A stretch of 64,000 bases of DNA, taken from the NCBI GenBank assembly GCA_964498065.1, contig CAZCFZ010000001.1:84004-148003 (forward strand), written 5' to 3'. The translations under genes and the position numbers were made by a program. The notes beneath the pieces were generated by a model. It ran no database searches. It was not told where the DNA came from and worked only from the letters and a program-made list of their open reading frames with translations. Origin of the DNA: FEN-1297 sp964498065 (lineage in GTDB: Bacteria; Bacteroidota; Ignavibacteria; Ignavibacteriales; Ignavibacteriaceae). Shown here piece by piece: positions 54,601 through 62,905 of the stretch (within the stretch, counting starts at the first letter, position 1; every line of letters begins with the position of its first letter).

Positions 54601-54959
54601 GTTATTCCGGTTGCAGGATTGTATCTGGTATTTTCATAATAATTAGTTTCCAGCGGATGGAAAACGTGCCCATTTTTAGAGGCTTCTGCTTGAACTATAA
54701 CTGCAACTCCATCAACATAAGTATGATTTGTTCCTTTTGGCCAAACCCCGCTTAAAGAAGCTTGATTTTGCCAATCTGCTATTTCACCCATGTTATAAAA
54801 AACTGTTTGTACTAAATTCCCATCCATTATACCCATTTTGTTATTCAGATAATTACCTTTATTTTTATCCACCAATTGTTGGGCAGAAATATTAGCAGAA
54901 ATTAGTACCAATATTGTTGGTATCACATAAAAAGTTTTTGTTAACAAAATATTTTTCAC
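51648..54959 (-). CDS. large secreted surface protein, probable T9SS cargo
   Basis: 1103 residues, GTG start (AAGGT upstream), signal peptide residues 1-27. The N-terminal ~540 residues are rich in Trp, Asp and Gly with calcium-loop-like runs (DYIDNDHDGMVDES, DADGTQGNLKPDQGEPD). A fibronectin-III-like domain lies at about 560-690 (PILTAIPGNHKVTLYWD to TYYYAVSAYDKGF). The C-terminus (VVPNPYPAAASWEP ... GIYIFQVDAG) resembles a T9SS sorting/FlgD-like domain without the usual NPFNP. Proteins of this kind accompany TonB receptors in Ignavibacteria-type genomes, and I infer a glycan-capturing surface partner in place of SusD. No enzymatic motif was recognised. Confidence 0.75.
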   Translation of the reverse strand: MKNILLTKTFYVIPTILVLISANISAQQLVDKNKGNYLNNKMGIMDGNLVQTVFYNMGEIADWQNQASLSGVWPKGTNHTYVDGVAVIVQAEASKNGHVFHPLETNYYENTRYNPATGITYGWWSLPGYANPSQSSVARSDDPTTWPTYWPDRPADWSGQWDGFFGKGVRNADLETYFVFDDNMDREYIDKYGFYPDADDTTRGGLGMQVHGRGFQWSQVLAEDVIFWYYEITNMGTTDYPKTLFAQYVDWGIGGHDNSSNNAGDYDQVLNISYAWSTVAYGSPGHWSPVGYAGYAFLESPGISYDYIDNDHDGMVDESRDDAAATWPRYPQYHGPIFEASSPYASQLEKLYGVQPVAPGGVRAAFIATHDTAQFLSYFNYQSLNELPAIKNKLWWPGDENGNWNPANDDVGSDGLGPLDAGYTGPDADGTQGNLKPDQGEPDFGILDKDESDQLGLTGFAIFAVHTYDLNNDERNWSALSALPSPHGQSLVGVNLGNFFSSYLFHMDGRNTYSAQQGQPEETGSTQRFSMALLFGIDKNDLFRRKQTIQAIYNASYNFAKPPEKPILTAIPGNHKVTLYWDTRAEHTYDKFYQRVNFEGYRIYRSTEPNFIEDQVITDAYGKPTFRKPIAQFDLKDGVTGLFPISVNGAMFDLGTDSGLKHSFIDTNVVNGQTYYYAVSAYDKGFETTNIQGQEEGIPPSETTTIIKVDINGNVKTDVNTAVITPTAPSAGYVPPNISNIIASGPGSGSININKLNPDSIQNYNTYRIVFKENTPFHNAPNPFYSLINYSTGDTLIPLTQFNGSHAQTTVVQGLSIDLTNDTVVTINQANTGWEKGSSNYLTVVGFDSRYPVYQVQRVNFPADFEIQFTDPGKGDTSYPASTFSDPIVSNIVIKDVTDNIPHMQFIFQDVNKNGQFDAGDAVFIIAGDSLGAKVTSNTNRHIGWSLSLFQDTTIAESDQKAPQAGDIFKIATNKPFRNREYYQFTTKSAYFDKSKFMQDLDKIAVVPNPYPAAASWEPTSQEVGRGVRRIYFIHLPAECTIRIYTISGNLVQTIRHESSLANGQEPWNLVSKDGMDIAFGIYIFQVDAGSLGTKIGRFAIIK

Positions 54960-54986
54960 GACATCTTACCTTATAAAATTCTTTTT

Positions 54987-57677
54987 TTAAAAATCTACTG
55001 ATGCACCGACAAGAATCTGCCTTGGCGCTGAATAAAAATCCGGTCTCGAAAAGTATTGTTGAATTGTATTTACACCATGCGGTGCTGCTTGAGGTCTTGT
55101 CTCTTCCAAAGTATAACCTGCTCTTCCGGTATCCGTAAAAACATCAAGTTCATTTGGAGTATCAAAAAGATTATAAACTTTAGCAAATATTGAAAGATTA
55201 GTACCTAACAATTTAAAATACTTTGTTATATAAAGGTCAACATTAAAAAATGTGGGCTTATTAGAGCTATTTTCTAATCCTGTTCTTTGATTTTGATAAG
55301 ATGGAGTGTATGGAAGCCCACTGCCAAGCTGACCAACCGCACTAACAATAAAATCACCGGGTGTACCTCCGGTAATAGTAAAATTTAACGAATGTCTTCT
55401 ATCCCAATCCAAAGGAACAAGCTGTTTATTAGGCTCAATCGGCGGCGTAGCTTGTGCTAAATTGTAAGCAGCATTCGGGTCGGAAGCATCACCCTTAGCA
55501 ACTTGATATGTATAATCTAAAGTCGCTCCAAGTCCGCCGTTAAATCTTTTTTCAAACGATATGGTAAAACCGGTAACCGCACCGTAATCAGTGTTAATAT
55601 ATTCTGCAAATTTTTTAAAGTTATTTTTTACATGAAGAGCTACACCCAGCAAATTTCTTATATCTTTATAATATGCAGTAACATCTACAGCAATTTCAGA
55701 AGTAAGCTCCTGCTGCAGACCTAATTCATACATTACAGTTTCTTGCGGCTTTAAATCAGCGTTGCCAATCGTACTGCCGACAAAATCAGGATAATTTCCA
55801 GTTAACGGTATTCTAAAATTTGGATTCTTATATAAATACTGGTAAGGCGGTACTTCGAAAAAATGTCCATAGGAAATATGTACTGCACCTTTAGCACTAA
55901 TTGGATAGGAAATTCCAAGTCTAGGGCTTAGTTGCCATTTTGCCGATGCCTTATGAAAATAACCAGAAGGATACGGTGGTTTTAGTGAATCAAGAACAGA
56001 AATATTATTTGGATTATTTAAAACTTCACCGTCAGGCTGAAAATAATCGTACCTAATACCGACATTTACTATCAAATAACTTAATTCAATCTTATCTTGT
56101 ATATAAGCAGCTAATTGATACGGATGATTTGAATAGACATTATAATCAAAATCACCCGGTTTTGGTAATGCCGGTTTATAATTTGTTGCAGCATCAACTA
56201 AGACTTGAAAATCTTTATAAGATAGTGTATTTAAATCTGCTTCAACTCCACCTTTTAATTCATGTACATCGGTAATTTGATCAGTAAGATCTGCTTTAAA
56301 TGTATAAGTTTTTGAATTATGTGAAAAATGCCAGTTCTGAGTACCGCCTGTGTATAAAGCATTCCCGCTGACCTGTGAAAATCTGTCCTGCGAAACATAA
56401 CGAGGATCAAGAGGATCCGCATATACATATCGTTTAGAATCAGTTGTAAATGTTGAAGCTAATAAATCTAAAAAAGCTGCAGGACTAAAAACATGGGTAT
56501 AACTGATACTGCCCAAAAAACTATAATCATGATTAGTATAGTTACCATCAGGATTCAAAATAAACATATGGTCATAATTCTCATATTCATGTTTTTGATA
56601 TAGTCCTTCCAGCACTATTCCCTTTCCTTGACCAACTTTAAAAACAAGCTTTTGCTGCAAGGATAGCTGCTTCGAATAATTCATCGGTATATCTTTACCA
56701 TCTCCTGTTGCATTAATAAACCAATTAGCCGGGTTATCGGATGAAAAGTTTGAAGAATCCTGAGGTGTAAACATTCTTTTCCCATAAAGATACCCGTCAT
56801 CACTAAGATACCTGGCTGAAGTAAAAGATTTTATAAATTCACCTGTTCCGGGAATTGGACCGCTCAAACTTCCTTGAACATTATGTGACCTTAACGGATT
56901 GAATCTTCCCATATATTGGAAAAGATTTGTTCTGGATGTTACATAATCTCCTGTATAGGCAGAGAAACTACCTGAATAATGGTTTGCAGGAATTTTTGTT
57001 ATTTGATTAACTACTCCCGACATGGCTTGACCATATTCGGCATTAAAAGTACCCGTAATAACTTGAAGTTCCTGAATGCTGTTTGTTGATGCTTGCATAC
57101 TTGCTTCGCCGGAATAAACATCATTAACAGAAACACCATCAATTAGATATTTAACTTCTCCCAGCCTACCTCCTCTAAAATGCCCGTTAACTACGCCGGC
57201 TTGTAAATTTACGATTGACTGCACATCTTCAATAGGCAGCATAGAAATACTGCTTCCGCTAATGCTCGATTGAGTTGAAGTTAAGTCTTTTTGGATTAAG
57301 GGCTTTGAAGCGGTAACAACTACACTCTTAATTTGTACGGCTTGTTCTCCCATTTCAAAATCCAGCCTTGTAGTTTGATCAACGGATACCCTTACATTTT
57401 TAACAGTTACAGGGGCATATCCAATTTCGGAGGCTCTAACCTCATAAACACCAGGAGGGATATTAATTATAAAATAATTACCTTCTACATCCGAAGCAGC
57501 TCCCATTGATGAACCAACTATTACAACATTGGCCCCGATTAATGGTTCTTTTGTTTTTGCATCAATTACTTTTCCGGCAATTTTGCCGGTAGTACCGCCA
57601 AAAAGTTTTAGTGGGACAAAAATTATTATTAAAATACAAAGGATTAAATATTTAAAATTCCAGTAACAAATATTCAT
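54987..57677 (-). CDS. TonB-dependent outer-membrane receptor
   Basis: 896 residues. Signal peptide (1-28), carboxypeptidase-regulatory-like domain at about 31-112 (GKIAGKVIDAKTKEPLIGAN), plug domain at about 115-230 (VEDVQSIVN-type region, LIDGVSVNDVYSG, FNAEYGQAMSGVVN), then a beta-barrel to the C-terminal Phe (ILVGASVDF). It would take up oligosaccharides too large for porins, powered by TonB. The typical SusC length is about 1000 residues and no SusD gene follows; instead a 1103-residue secreted protein starts 27 bases downstream. AAGG lies upstream of the ATG. A strong terminator just before it isolates it from the LacI unit, so it should have its own promoter. Confidence 0.9.
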   Translation of the reverse strand: MNICYWNFKYLILCILIIIFVPLKLFGGTTGKIAGKVIDAKTKEPLIGANVVIVGSSMGAASDVEGNYFIINIPPGVYEVRASEIGYAPVTVKNVRVSVDQTTRLDFEMGEQAVQIKSVVVTASKPLIQKDLTSTQSSISGSSISMLPIEDVQSIVNLQAGVVNGHFRGGRLGEVKYLIDGVSVNDVYSGEASMQASTNSIQELQVITGTFNAEYGQAMSGVVNQITKIPANHYSGSFSAYTGDYVTSRTNLFQYMGRFNPLRSHNVQGSLSGPIPGTGEFIKSFTSARYLSDDGYLYGKRMFTPQDSSNFSSDNPANWFINATGDGKDIPMNYSKQLSLQQKLVFKVGQGKGIVLEGLYQKHEYENYDHMFILNPDGNYTNHDYSFLGSISYTHVFSPAAFLDLLASTFTTDSKRYVYADPLDPRYVSQDRFSQVSGNALYTGGTQNWHFSHNSKTYTFKADLTDQITDVHELKGGVEADLNTLSYKDFQVLVDAATNYKPALPKPGDFDYNVYSNHPYQLAAYIQDKIELSYLIVNVGIRYDYFQPDGEVLNNPNNISVLDSLKPPYPSGYFHKASAKWQLSPRLGISYPISAKGAVHISYGHFFEVPPYQYLYKNPNFRIPLTGNYPDFVGSTIGNADLKPQETVMYELGLQQELTSEIAVDVTAYYKDIRNLLGVALHVKNNFKKFAEYINTDYGAVTGFTISFEKRFNGGLGATLDYTYQVAKGDASDPNAAYNLAQATPPIEPNKQLVPLDWDRRHSLNFTITGGTPGDFIVSAVGQLGSGLPYTPSYQNQRTGLENSSNKPTFFNVDLYITKYFKLLGTNLSIFAKVYNLFDTPNELDVFTDTGRAGYTLEETRPQAAPHGVNTIQQYFSRPDFYSAPRQILVGASVDF

Positions 57678-57742
57678 ACTAATTACCTTGCTTATTATTT
57701 CAAAAATTTAGCAAGAAGTTTAATGTTTATTTTACTTTAGCT

Positions 57743-57774
57743 AAAAAAAAGGGACGTTATTTTCCAAACGTCCC
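57743..57774 (-). terminator. rho-independent terminator after the LacI-ADH-CBM unit
   Basis: On the minus strand an 8-bp stem GGGACGTT/AACGTCCC (57751-57758 and 57767-57774 in plus coordinates) with an 8-base loop is followed by eight U residues. It begins 18 bases after the stop of the duplicated-domain protein gene. This is the clearest terminator in the window. Confidence 0.92.
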
Positions 57775-57792
57775 TTCTCCTGAAATAAATAA

Positions 57793-60339
57793 TTACTTGA
57801 GTAGAATCATTTTTTTCGCTGCAATGTTATTTCCGGCAACGACTCTATATATGTAAGCGCCGCTAGCAACTTTTTCACCATAATTATTATCTCCATTCCA
57901 AACAACTTGGTGATTACCCGAGTCTTGGAAATTATTCACCAATGTTTTTACTTCTCTGCCAAGCATGTCATAAATAACAATTTTAACTTTTGAAGCTCTT
58001 GGGATAGCATAAGAAATTTTTGTTGATGGATTAAATGGATTAGGATAATTTTGATATACTGCGAATTTGTCTGGTATGAGTTTATTAAGATCGCGAACAT
58101 CCGTTACCGTCGTACTTTGAATTGTAATATCATCAAAATAAACCTTACCGGTAAAAGTTGAATAAACATGTAGACGGCATTCCATACCAATAGTATTATC
58201 AGGGACCTGGAAATCCACGTGGTATTGAGTCCAATCAAATGAAGTAACAGCAGGGAAAGTAAACACCGAATCCGGTCCTTGTCCGCCCCATCCAACATTA
58301 TTTCCTAACTGAGGGAAGAATTGCGGAGTAATTCCTACACCCCATGTACCTGGATGTGCTGCTGCAGAATCCGGTAATAAATTACTTGCTTTAATCCAAA
58401 CATTTACTCTAACATAACCACCGGGTTGTATTGTCGAATCTATACTACTATACGGTAATCTATGAGTACTTATAAATCCATCTCGCGAGTCTCTTCCAAA
58501 AGGCATATTGAACATTAATGAGTATTTACCTGAATGTGCAGCAGAATCGGTAACCAAGGTATTCTCAAAACCAGCATTTAATAAGCCGTCGTTTCCTCCG
58601 TTAGGCGGCATCCAGTAATAATATCCGGTTGGAACACCTAACTGCGGATTCCAATCACCGCCGCCTCCGGTAAATATAAAATTATCCGCCCATACTGTAC
58701 CGGTAGCATTTGTACCACCGACAAACTTAAAGATCATTTTCCAAGCTTTTTCGGGTAAGGATACATCACCTGGTGATGTTGTATCTGCTACCCATCCGTT
58801 ACTTGTTGCTGTACTTTGATCAATAGGTAATTTAAAAGTTCCCATTAGTGCGCCGGTACTGTCATAAAATTCATAAGATAAATACCATCTCTGATCATCT
58901 GATGTCGGATTAGTATTTACATTCTCAGTCTTAATCCAAGCACCAAAATGCAAATCGGTATTTGCAGCTATTGTGGGTCCCCAGAGATCGCACATGTTTT
59001 TAGATACCCATGATGCGGTATCCGGAGTTAATCCTTTTTGAATCTTTAATGAACGGCCCATAGATAAATACTGATCAGTAGCCCATGAAAGTATGCTTCC
59101 TCCAGGATTATTTCCCATATACCAATAAGCAGGTGCTGTTCCTTCAAATCCTCCGATATCGGAAAGTGTATAATTTGTTAGATCAGTAACACTTAAGTCA
59201 TCAAAATAAATCGTACCGGTAAATGTAGAATAAACATGCAAACGAATTCCCAAACCGACCTTAGAGGGATCATCCGGTACGGGAACATCTACAAAATATT
59301 GTGTCCAATCAAAAGAAGTAACATTCGGAAAAGTAAACTGATAATCATTTCCCGATCCGTCGAAGCCGGCATTGTTACCCATGGTAGAAAAAAATTGAGG
59401 AGTAATTCCTACAGCCCATGTGGACGGAGATTTTGCCGCAGAATCGGGCTCTAAATTACTTCCCTTAATCCAAACACTAATTCGAATAATATCTCCCGGT
59501 TTAATTTGGGGATCTATTTCACTATATGGTAATCTATGAGTACCGATAAAACCATCATGGACTTCACGTCCGGCAGGCATATCAAATTTTAAAGAATAAT
59601 TTCCGCTGTGTGCAGCTTCATTAGTAACAACTGTATTTTCAAAACCGTTACCTAATAAACCGTCATTTCCACCGTTGGGAGGCAGCCAGTAAAACCATCC
59701 AGTCGGAACGCCTAATTGAGTATTCCAATCACCACCGCCTCCGGTAAATATAAAATTATCTGCCCATACGGTACCTGTAGCATTTGGACCGCCGACAAAA
59801 CTATAAATCATTTTCCAAGCCTTTACAGGTAAGGATACATCACCTGGTGATGTTGTATCAGCCACCCATCCGGTACTTGTCGCTACACTTTGATCAATGG
59901 GTAATTTAACATTTCCGATTAGCGCTCCGGTGCTGTCATAAAATGAATAAAGTAAATACCATTTCTGATCATCCGATGTCGGATTTGTATTTACGTTCTC
60001 TGTTTTAATCCAAGCGCCAAAATGTAAATCGGTGTTTGCTGCTACCGTAGGCCCCCAGAGATCGCACATGTTTTTAGATACCCAGGCTGCAGAATCAGAA
60101 GTTGCACTTTTTTGTATTTTTATGGAATGCCCCATGGAAAGAAATTGATCAGTAGCCCATGTGAGTGTAGCGCCTGAAGGCTGGTTACCAATTGTCCAAA
60201 ATGCTGGTAAATTTCCTTCAAATCCTGCAATCTGCTGCAGAGAATAATCTGTTTGAGCATAAACATTAGATTGCCCAAACATTACAATTGCTACGAGGAC
60301 AGCTATAAGAAAACAAAGTTTATGTATAGTTTTTACCAT
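57793..60339 (-). CDS. secreted protein with duplicated carbohydrate-binding block and T9SS sorting domain
   Basis: 848 residues: signal peptide (1-28), two tandem blocks of about 360 residues (around 30-395 and 396-750), then a T9SS sorting domain (QNYPNPFNPSTKISYA, ending AAKKMILLK). Each block has two jelly-roll modules like CBM4/9: the first with GFEGNLPAFW and NTDLHFGAWIKTENVNTN, the second with GGNDGLL, HSGNYSLKF and TGTIYFDDLSV. The blocks are nearly identical in long stretches, at DNA level too, so the duplication is fairly recent. No catalytic domain is present: it should be a surface glycan binder. AAAAAAGGAG overlaps the stop of the dehydrogenase gene 14 bases upstream, which puts it in the LacI unit. 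Confidence 0.85.
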   Translation of the reverse strand: MVKTIHKLCFLIAVLVAIVMFGQSNVYAQTDYSLQQIAGFEGNLPAFWTIGNQPSGATLTWATDQFLSMGHSIKIQKSATSDSAAWVSKNMCDLWGPTVAANTDLHFGAWIKTENVNTNPTSDDQKWYLLYSFYDSTGALIGNVKLPIDQSVATSTGWVADTTSPGDVSLPVKAWKMIYSFVGGPNATGTVWADNFIFTGGGGDWNTQLGVPTGWFYWLPPNGGNDGLLGNGFENTVVTNEAAHSGNYSLKFDMPAGREVHDGFIGTHRLPYSEIDPQIKPGDIIRISVWIKGSNLEPDSAAKSPSTWAVGITPQFFSTMGNNAGFDGSGNDYQFTFPNVTSFDWTQYFVDVPVPDDPSKVGLGIRLHVYSTFTGTIYFDDLSVTDLTNYTLSDIGGFEGTAPAYWYMGNNPGGSILSWATDQYLSMGRSLKIQKGLTPDTASWVSKNMCDLWGPTIAANTDLHFGAWIKTENVNTNPTSDDQRWYLSYEFYDSTGALMGTFKLPIDQSTATSNGWVADTTSPGDVSLPEKAWKMIFKFVGGTNATGTVWADNFIFTGGGGDWNPQLGVPTGYYYWMPPNGGNDGLLNAGFENTLVTDSAAHSGKYSLMFNMPFGRDSRDGFISTHRLPYSSIDSTIQPGGYVRVNVWIKASNLLPDSAAAHPGTWGVGITPQFFPQLGNNVGWGGQGPDSVFTFPAVTSFDWTQYHVDFQVPDNTIGMECRLHVYSTFTGKVYFDDITIQSTTVTDVRDLNKLIPDKFAVYQNYPNPFNPSTKISYAIPRASKVKIVIYDMLGREVKTLVNNFQDSGNHQVVWNGDNNYGEKVASGAYIYRVVAGNNIAAKKMILLK

Positions 60340-60353
60340 ACCGAGCTCCTTTT

Positions 60354-61367
60354 TTAGTTAGGTATTATTTGATATTTTATTACCGTTAGGTTTCTAGGTT
60401 GTGATAAAATGTTTTCCAGCTTATCAAGATTAGTAATTACCGGATTTAATTTTTTTACATCTATTTTTTTATTTATTAGAAGATTAACAGCTCTTGAGAA
60501 CGTGAAGGGATTTAATAAAGAACTTTTAATTGTTAATTCTTTTAGAAATATATTTTGAAGATTGAGATTTATTGAGTCACTCTCAGAAGCCAGTCCAAAA
60601 ATTATTATCCTACTGCCTTTTTTAGAAAGTTTGACAGCTAAATCCACAGCCGAACTGTTACCCGCACATTCAATTATAACATCCGGTCCACCGTTAGTAA
60701 GATCAAGAACTTCCTTAAATAATTCATCCGAATTTGAGTCTAATACATGATCCGCACCTAGATTAAGTGCTGTTAAACGTTTTTCAGCAATAGGTTCGAT
60801 TACAATAACTTTTCCTGCACCGGATATTTTTGCTAGCTGAAGCATTAACAAACCAATTGTTCCACTGCCCAAAATAATTAAATCTTCACCATGCTTAATT
60901 GCAGCTTGATCCATACCTCTAATACAGCAAGAAAGGGGTTCGGCGAAAGCTGCTGAGTTAAAAGAAAAATCTTTCGGCAGTAAATGGACTTGAGATATAG
61001 GTACAATTGAATATTCTGCAAAGCCTCCATTTGCGCTTACTCCTAGTGCACGCAAATTTTCACAATAATTTATTTTCCCCGTTTTGCAGTAACGACATTC
61101 GCCGCAATAAATATTAGGATCAACAGCAGCATTATCACCTATATGTAAATTGCTAACATGGCTTCCTATCTCTACAATAGTTCCAACAAATTCATGCCCT
61201 GGAATTACAGGTGGTTTTGAATATGATTCTCCGTTGTAAATATGAAAATCAGTACCACAAAGCCCGCAAGCTTCTACTTTTAATAAAACCTCATTTGGTT
61301 TTAATTTGGGCAATGAATAATCTACAATCCCCATTTGATTGGGTCCATTAAAAAGTGCAGCCTTCAT
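60354..61367 (-). CDS. zinc-dependent alcohol/polyol dehydrogenase (MDR family)
   Basis: 337 residues, medium-chain dehydrogenase/reductase. Catalytic zinc ligands are expected at Cys37 (CGLCGTDFH), His58 and Glu59 (PGHEF). Structural zinc is bound by Cys88, Cys91, Cys94 and Cys102 (CGECRYCKTGKINYC). The NAD(P)-binding motif is GSGTIGLLMLQLAK, with a following Glu (VIVIEP). The set is typical of sorbitol/threonine dehydrogenase-like enzymes, and the real substrate is probably a sugar alcohol or an oxidised sugar. It lies between the LacI gene (18-base gap) and the secreted binder gene (14-base gap), so it responds to the same inducer. Confidence 0.88.
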   Translation of the reverse strand: MKAALFNGPNQMGIVDYSLPKLKPNEVLLKVEACGLCGTDFHIYNGESYSKPPVIPGHEFVGTIVEIGSHVSNLHIGDNAAVDPNIYCGECRYCKTGKINYCENLRALGVSANGGFAEYSIVPISQVHLLPKDFSFNSAAFAEPLSCCIRGMDQAAIKHGEDLIILGSGTIGLLMLQLAKISGAGKVIVIEPIAEKRLTALNLGADHVLDSNSDELFKEVLDLTNGGPDVIIECAGNSSAVDLAVKLSKKGSRIIIFGLASESDSINLNLQNIFLKELTIKSSLLNPFTFSRAVNLLINKKIDVKKLNPVITNLDKLENILSQPRNLTVIKYQIIPN

Positions 61368-61385
61368 AAACTTTAAGAATTTTTT

Positions 61386-62405
61386 TTATATCTTTTGTGT
61401 TGAACTTCTTACAATTAATTCGATAGGTACTAAAACTTTTTTAGTAATCTTTTTATCTCCTTTTAATAAAGCAGACATAAGTCTCATGGCTTCTACGCCC
61501 ATTTCCATTCTAGGGATTCTAATTGTACTCAGACTAAATCCTGTCGAGTTGGTAGGGATAACATCATCAAAACCAATAATAGAAATATCTTCCGGTACCC
61601 TATTCCCTTTTTCTTTTAAATATTGAATAACGCCCATAGCCATCGCATCGTTGCAAGCAAACACCGCAGTAATATTTTTATTCCTTGCAAAAAGTCTTTT
61701 AGCTGCATTAAAGCCGTTAGAAGAAGCCGGATAATCTTCCTCTATGTCTATCAGATCATTATCCACAACTAAATTAGATTGTTCCATTGCGGAATAAAAA
61801 CCTCTAAACCTGTCATTTATACTCGGATGCTGAATATCTCCGCCTACAAATGCAATATTTTTATGGCCAAGATCAATTAAATGACTTACAGCCATTTTAC
61901 CTCCTAAAATATTATCTACTACAACAGCAGGACATTTCTTTTTAGGATATTGAAAATCTATTAATACGACCGGTAATTTGAATTCACATAATTTTTCTAT
62001 TAACACATTAGGCACTTTTCCGGCAATTATAATCCCGTCAATATTTCTTTCTAAAATAAATCTAGGTAAAGGGTTGTTTTCTTGATAGTCGGAACTTACA
62101 GTATTTAAAAGAACATACAGTTCGTTTTCCCTGGCCTCAAATTCAGTTCCGATAAATATATTTGTATAAAACGGTTCGGTTCTTAAGAAGTGATCATTAG
62201 TTAGTATGAATCCCACATTTCCTGTTTTCTTGGAAACAAGCCCTCGAGCAGATCTTGAAGGATAATAATTCAATTCTTCAATTGCGTCAAGTACTTTCAA
62301 TTTGGTCTCCTTAGAAATTCTTTTATTATCATGAATTACAAGAGAAACAGTAGCAATTGATACATTAGCTTTTTTTGCAACATCTTTTATAGTCGGATTG
62401 TTCAT
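61386..62405 (-). CDS. LacI family transcriptional regulator
   Basis: 339 residues. Helix-turn-helix at about 4-26 (TIKDVAKKANVSIATVS) with the hinge helix (SRSARGLVSKKT) and a periplasmic-binding-protein-like effector domain to residue 330. The regulator probably senses a sugar released from the mannoside and lifts repression of its own unit. The ATG overlaps the left end of a perfect palindrome that fits a LacI operator, so it is very likely autoregulated. The leader is too short for a normal ribosome-binding site; the start is fixed by the N-terminal sequence MNNPTIKDVA. Confidence 0.92.
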   Translation of the reverse strand: MNNPTIKDVAKKANVSIATVSLVIHDNKRISKETKLKVLDAIEELNYYPSRSARGLVSKKTGNVGFILTNDHFLRTEPFYTNIFIGTEFEARENELYVLLNTVSSDYQENNPLPRFILERNIDGIIIAGKVPNVLIEKLCEFKLPVVLIDFQYPKKKCPAVVVDNILGGKMAVSHLIDLGHKNIAFVGGDIQHPSINDRFRGFYSAMEQSNLVVDNDLIDIEEDYPASSNGFNAAKRLFARNKNITAVFACNDAMAMGVIQYLKEKGNRVPEDISIIGFDDVIPTNSTGFSLSTIRIPRMEMGVEAMRLMSALLKGDKKITKKVLVPIELIVRSSTQKI

Positions 62406-62426
62406 TTAGTTAAACGTTTAACTAAA
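62405..62426. promoter_or_regulatory. LacI-type operator palindrome
   Basis: A perfect 22-bp palindrome, centred on CG, with core GTTAAACGTTTAAC. It starts at the A of the regulator's start codon and lies immediately downstream of the -7 element, covering the expected transcription start. Palindromes with a central CG are the standard binding site of LacI-family proteins. I found no second full copy in the window. Confidence 0.88.
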
Positions 62427-62428
62427 AG

Positions 62429-62459
62429 CAAAAATAGTAATATTCTAATTTTATGTCAA
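62429..62459 (-). promoter_or_regulatory. promoter of the LacI-ADH-CBM unit
   Basis: On the minus strand TTGACA (plus coordinates 62454-62459), a 17-base spacer and TATTTTTG (62429-62436). The latter fits the Bacteroidota -7 consensus TAnnTTTG and the former the classic -35 box. The start of transcription would fall inside the operator. Confidence 0.85.
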
Positions 62460-62699
62460 GGGGTATATTTTAATATATTTGATGAATCTTGGTCTTAAAT
62501 GGAAATAAGTAAAATATAAAAATATTTAGATTGGTTTTTAAAGAATTTTACATTTAATATTTAATAATTGCCATAAGGGAAAAAATTGCAAACATTAATT
62601 GTTCACATAATTAATTTTGGTAGTGTCCTAATTTACTTAAATTATTGACGAATAAATCATCCCTCGACTCCGCTCCATTAGACTTATATTGTAATTAAT
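62460..62699. other. AT-rich intergenic region with a REP-like motif
   Basis: No gene is seen. At 62664-62675 is TCGACTCCGCTC, the reverse complement of a sequence to the right of the transposase (63979-63990). The insertion sequence's left end lies somewhere in this stretch or just after, but cannot be placed from one copy. Confidence 0.4.
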
Positions 62700-62905
62700 A
62701 ATAATTTTATAAAAATATTTATAAACAAAAAAGGATTAATTAAAATACCCAAAGAACCGATTAAGTCTATGCTCCGCTCAAGAAAAAACTATAGCGCGAT
62801 TAAGACCCGGTGCTTTGGTGGTTAAAGCTAAATAATATTTCCGTAAAAAAAGATTATTAAAATGGAGTAAGCTCCACCACTTCGGGTATTTTATTAGAAA
62901 GAACA
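62679..62905 (+). ncRNA. candidate IS110 bridge-RNA region
   Basis: The ~225 bases before the transposase gene hold ordered structure without a reading frame: TAGACTTA (62679-62686) pairs with TAAGTCTA (62762-62769); GCTTT/AAAGC (62812-62828) encloses a 7-base loop GGTGGTT; TGGAG/CTCCA (62863-62876) encloses TAAG. Many IS110 elements produce a structured bridge RNA from the non-coding end beside the transposase, with loops that pair to target and donor DNA. Placement before the gene fits the IS110 subgroup. The exact ends and loops are not established. Confidence 0.35.

Noticed and set aside
51648..54959. SusD-like protein
   Set aside because: It has no tetratricopeptide-like SusD fold or lipobox; only its position next to the TonB receptor suggests an analogous role.
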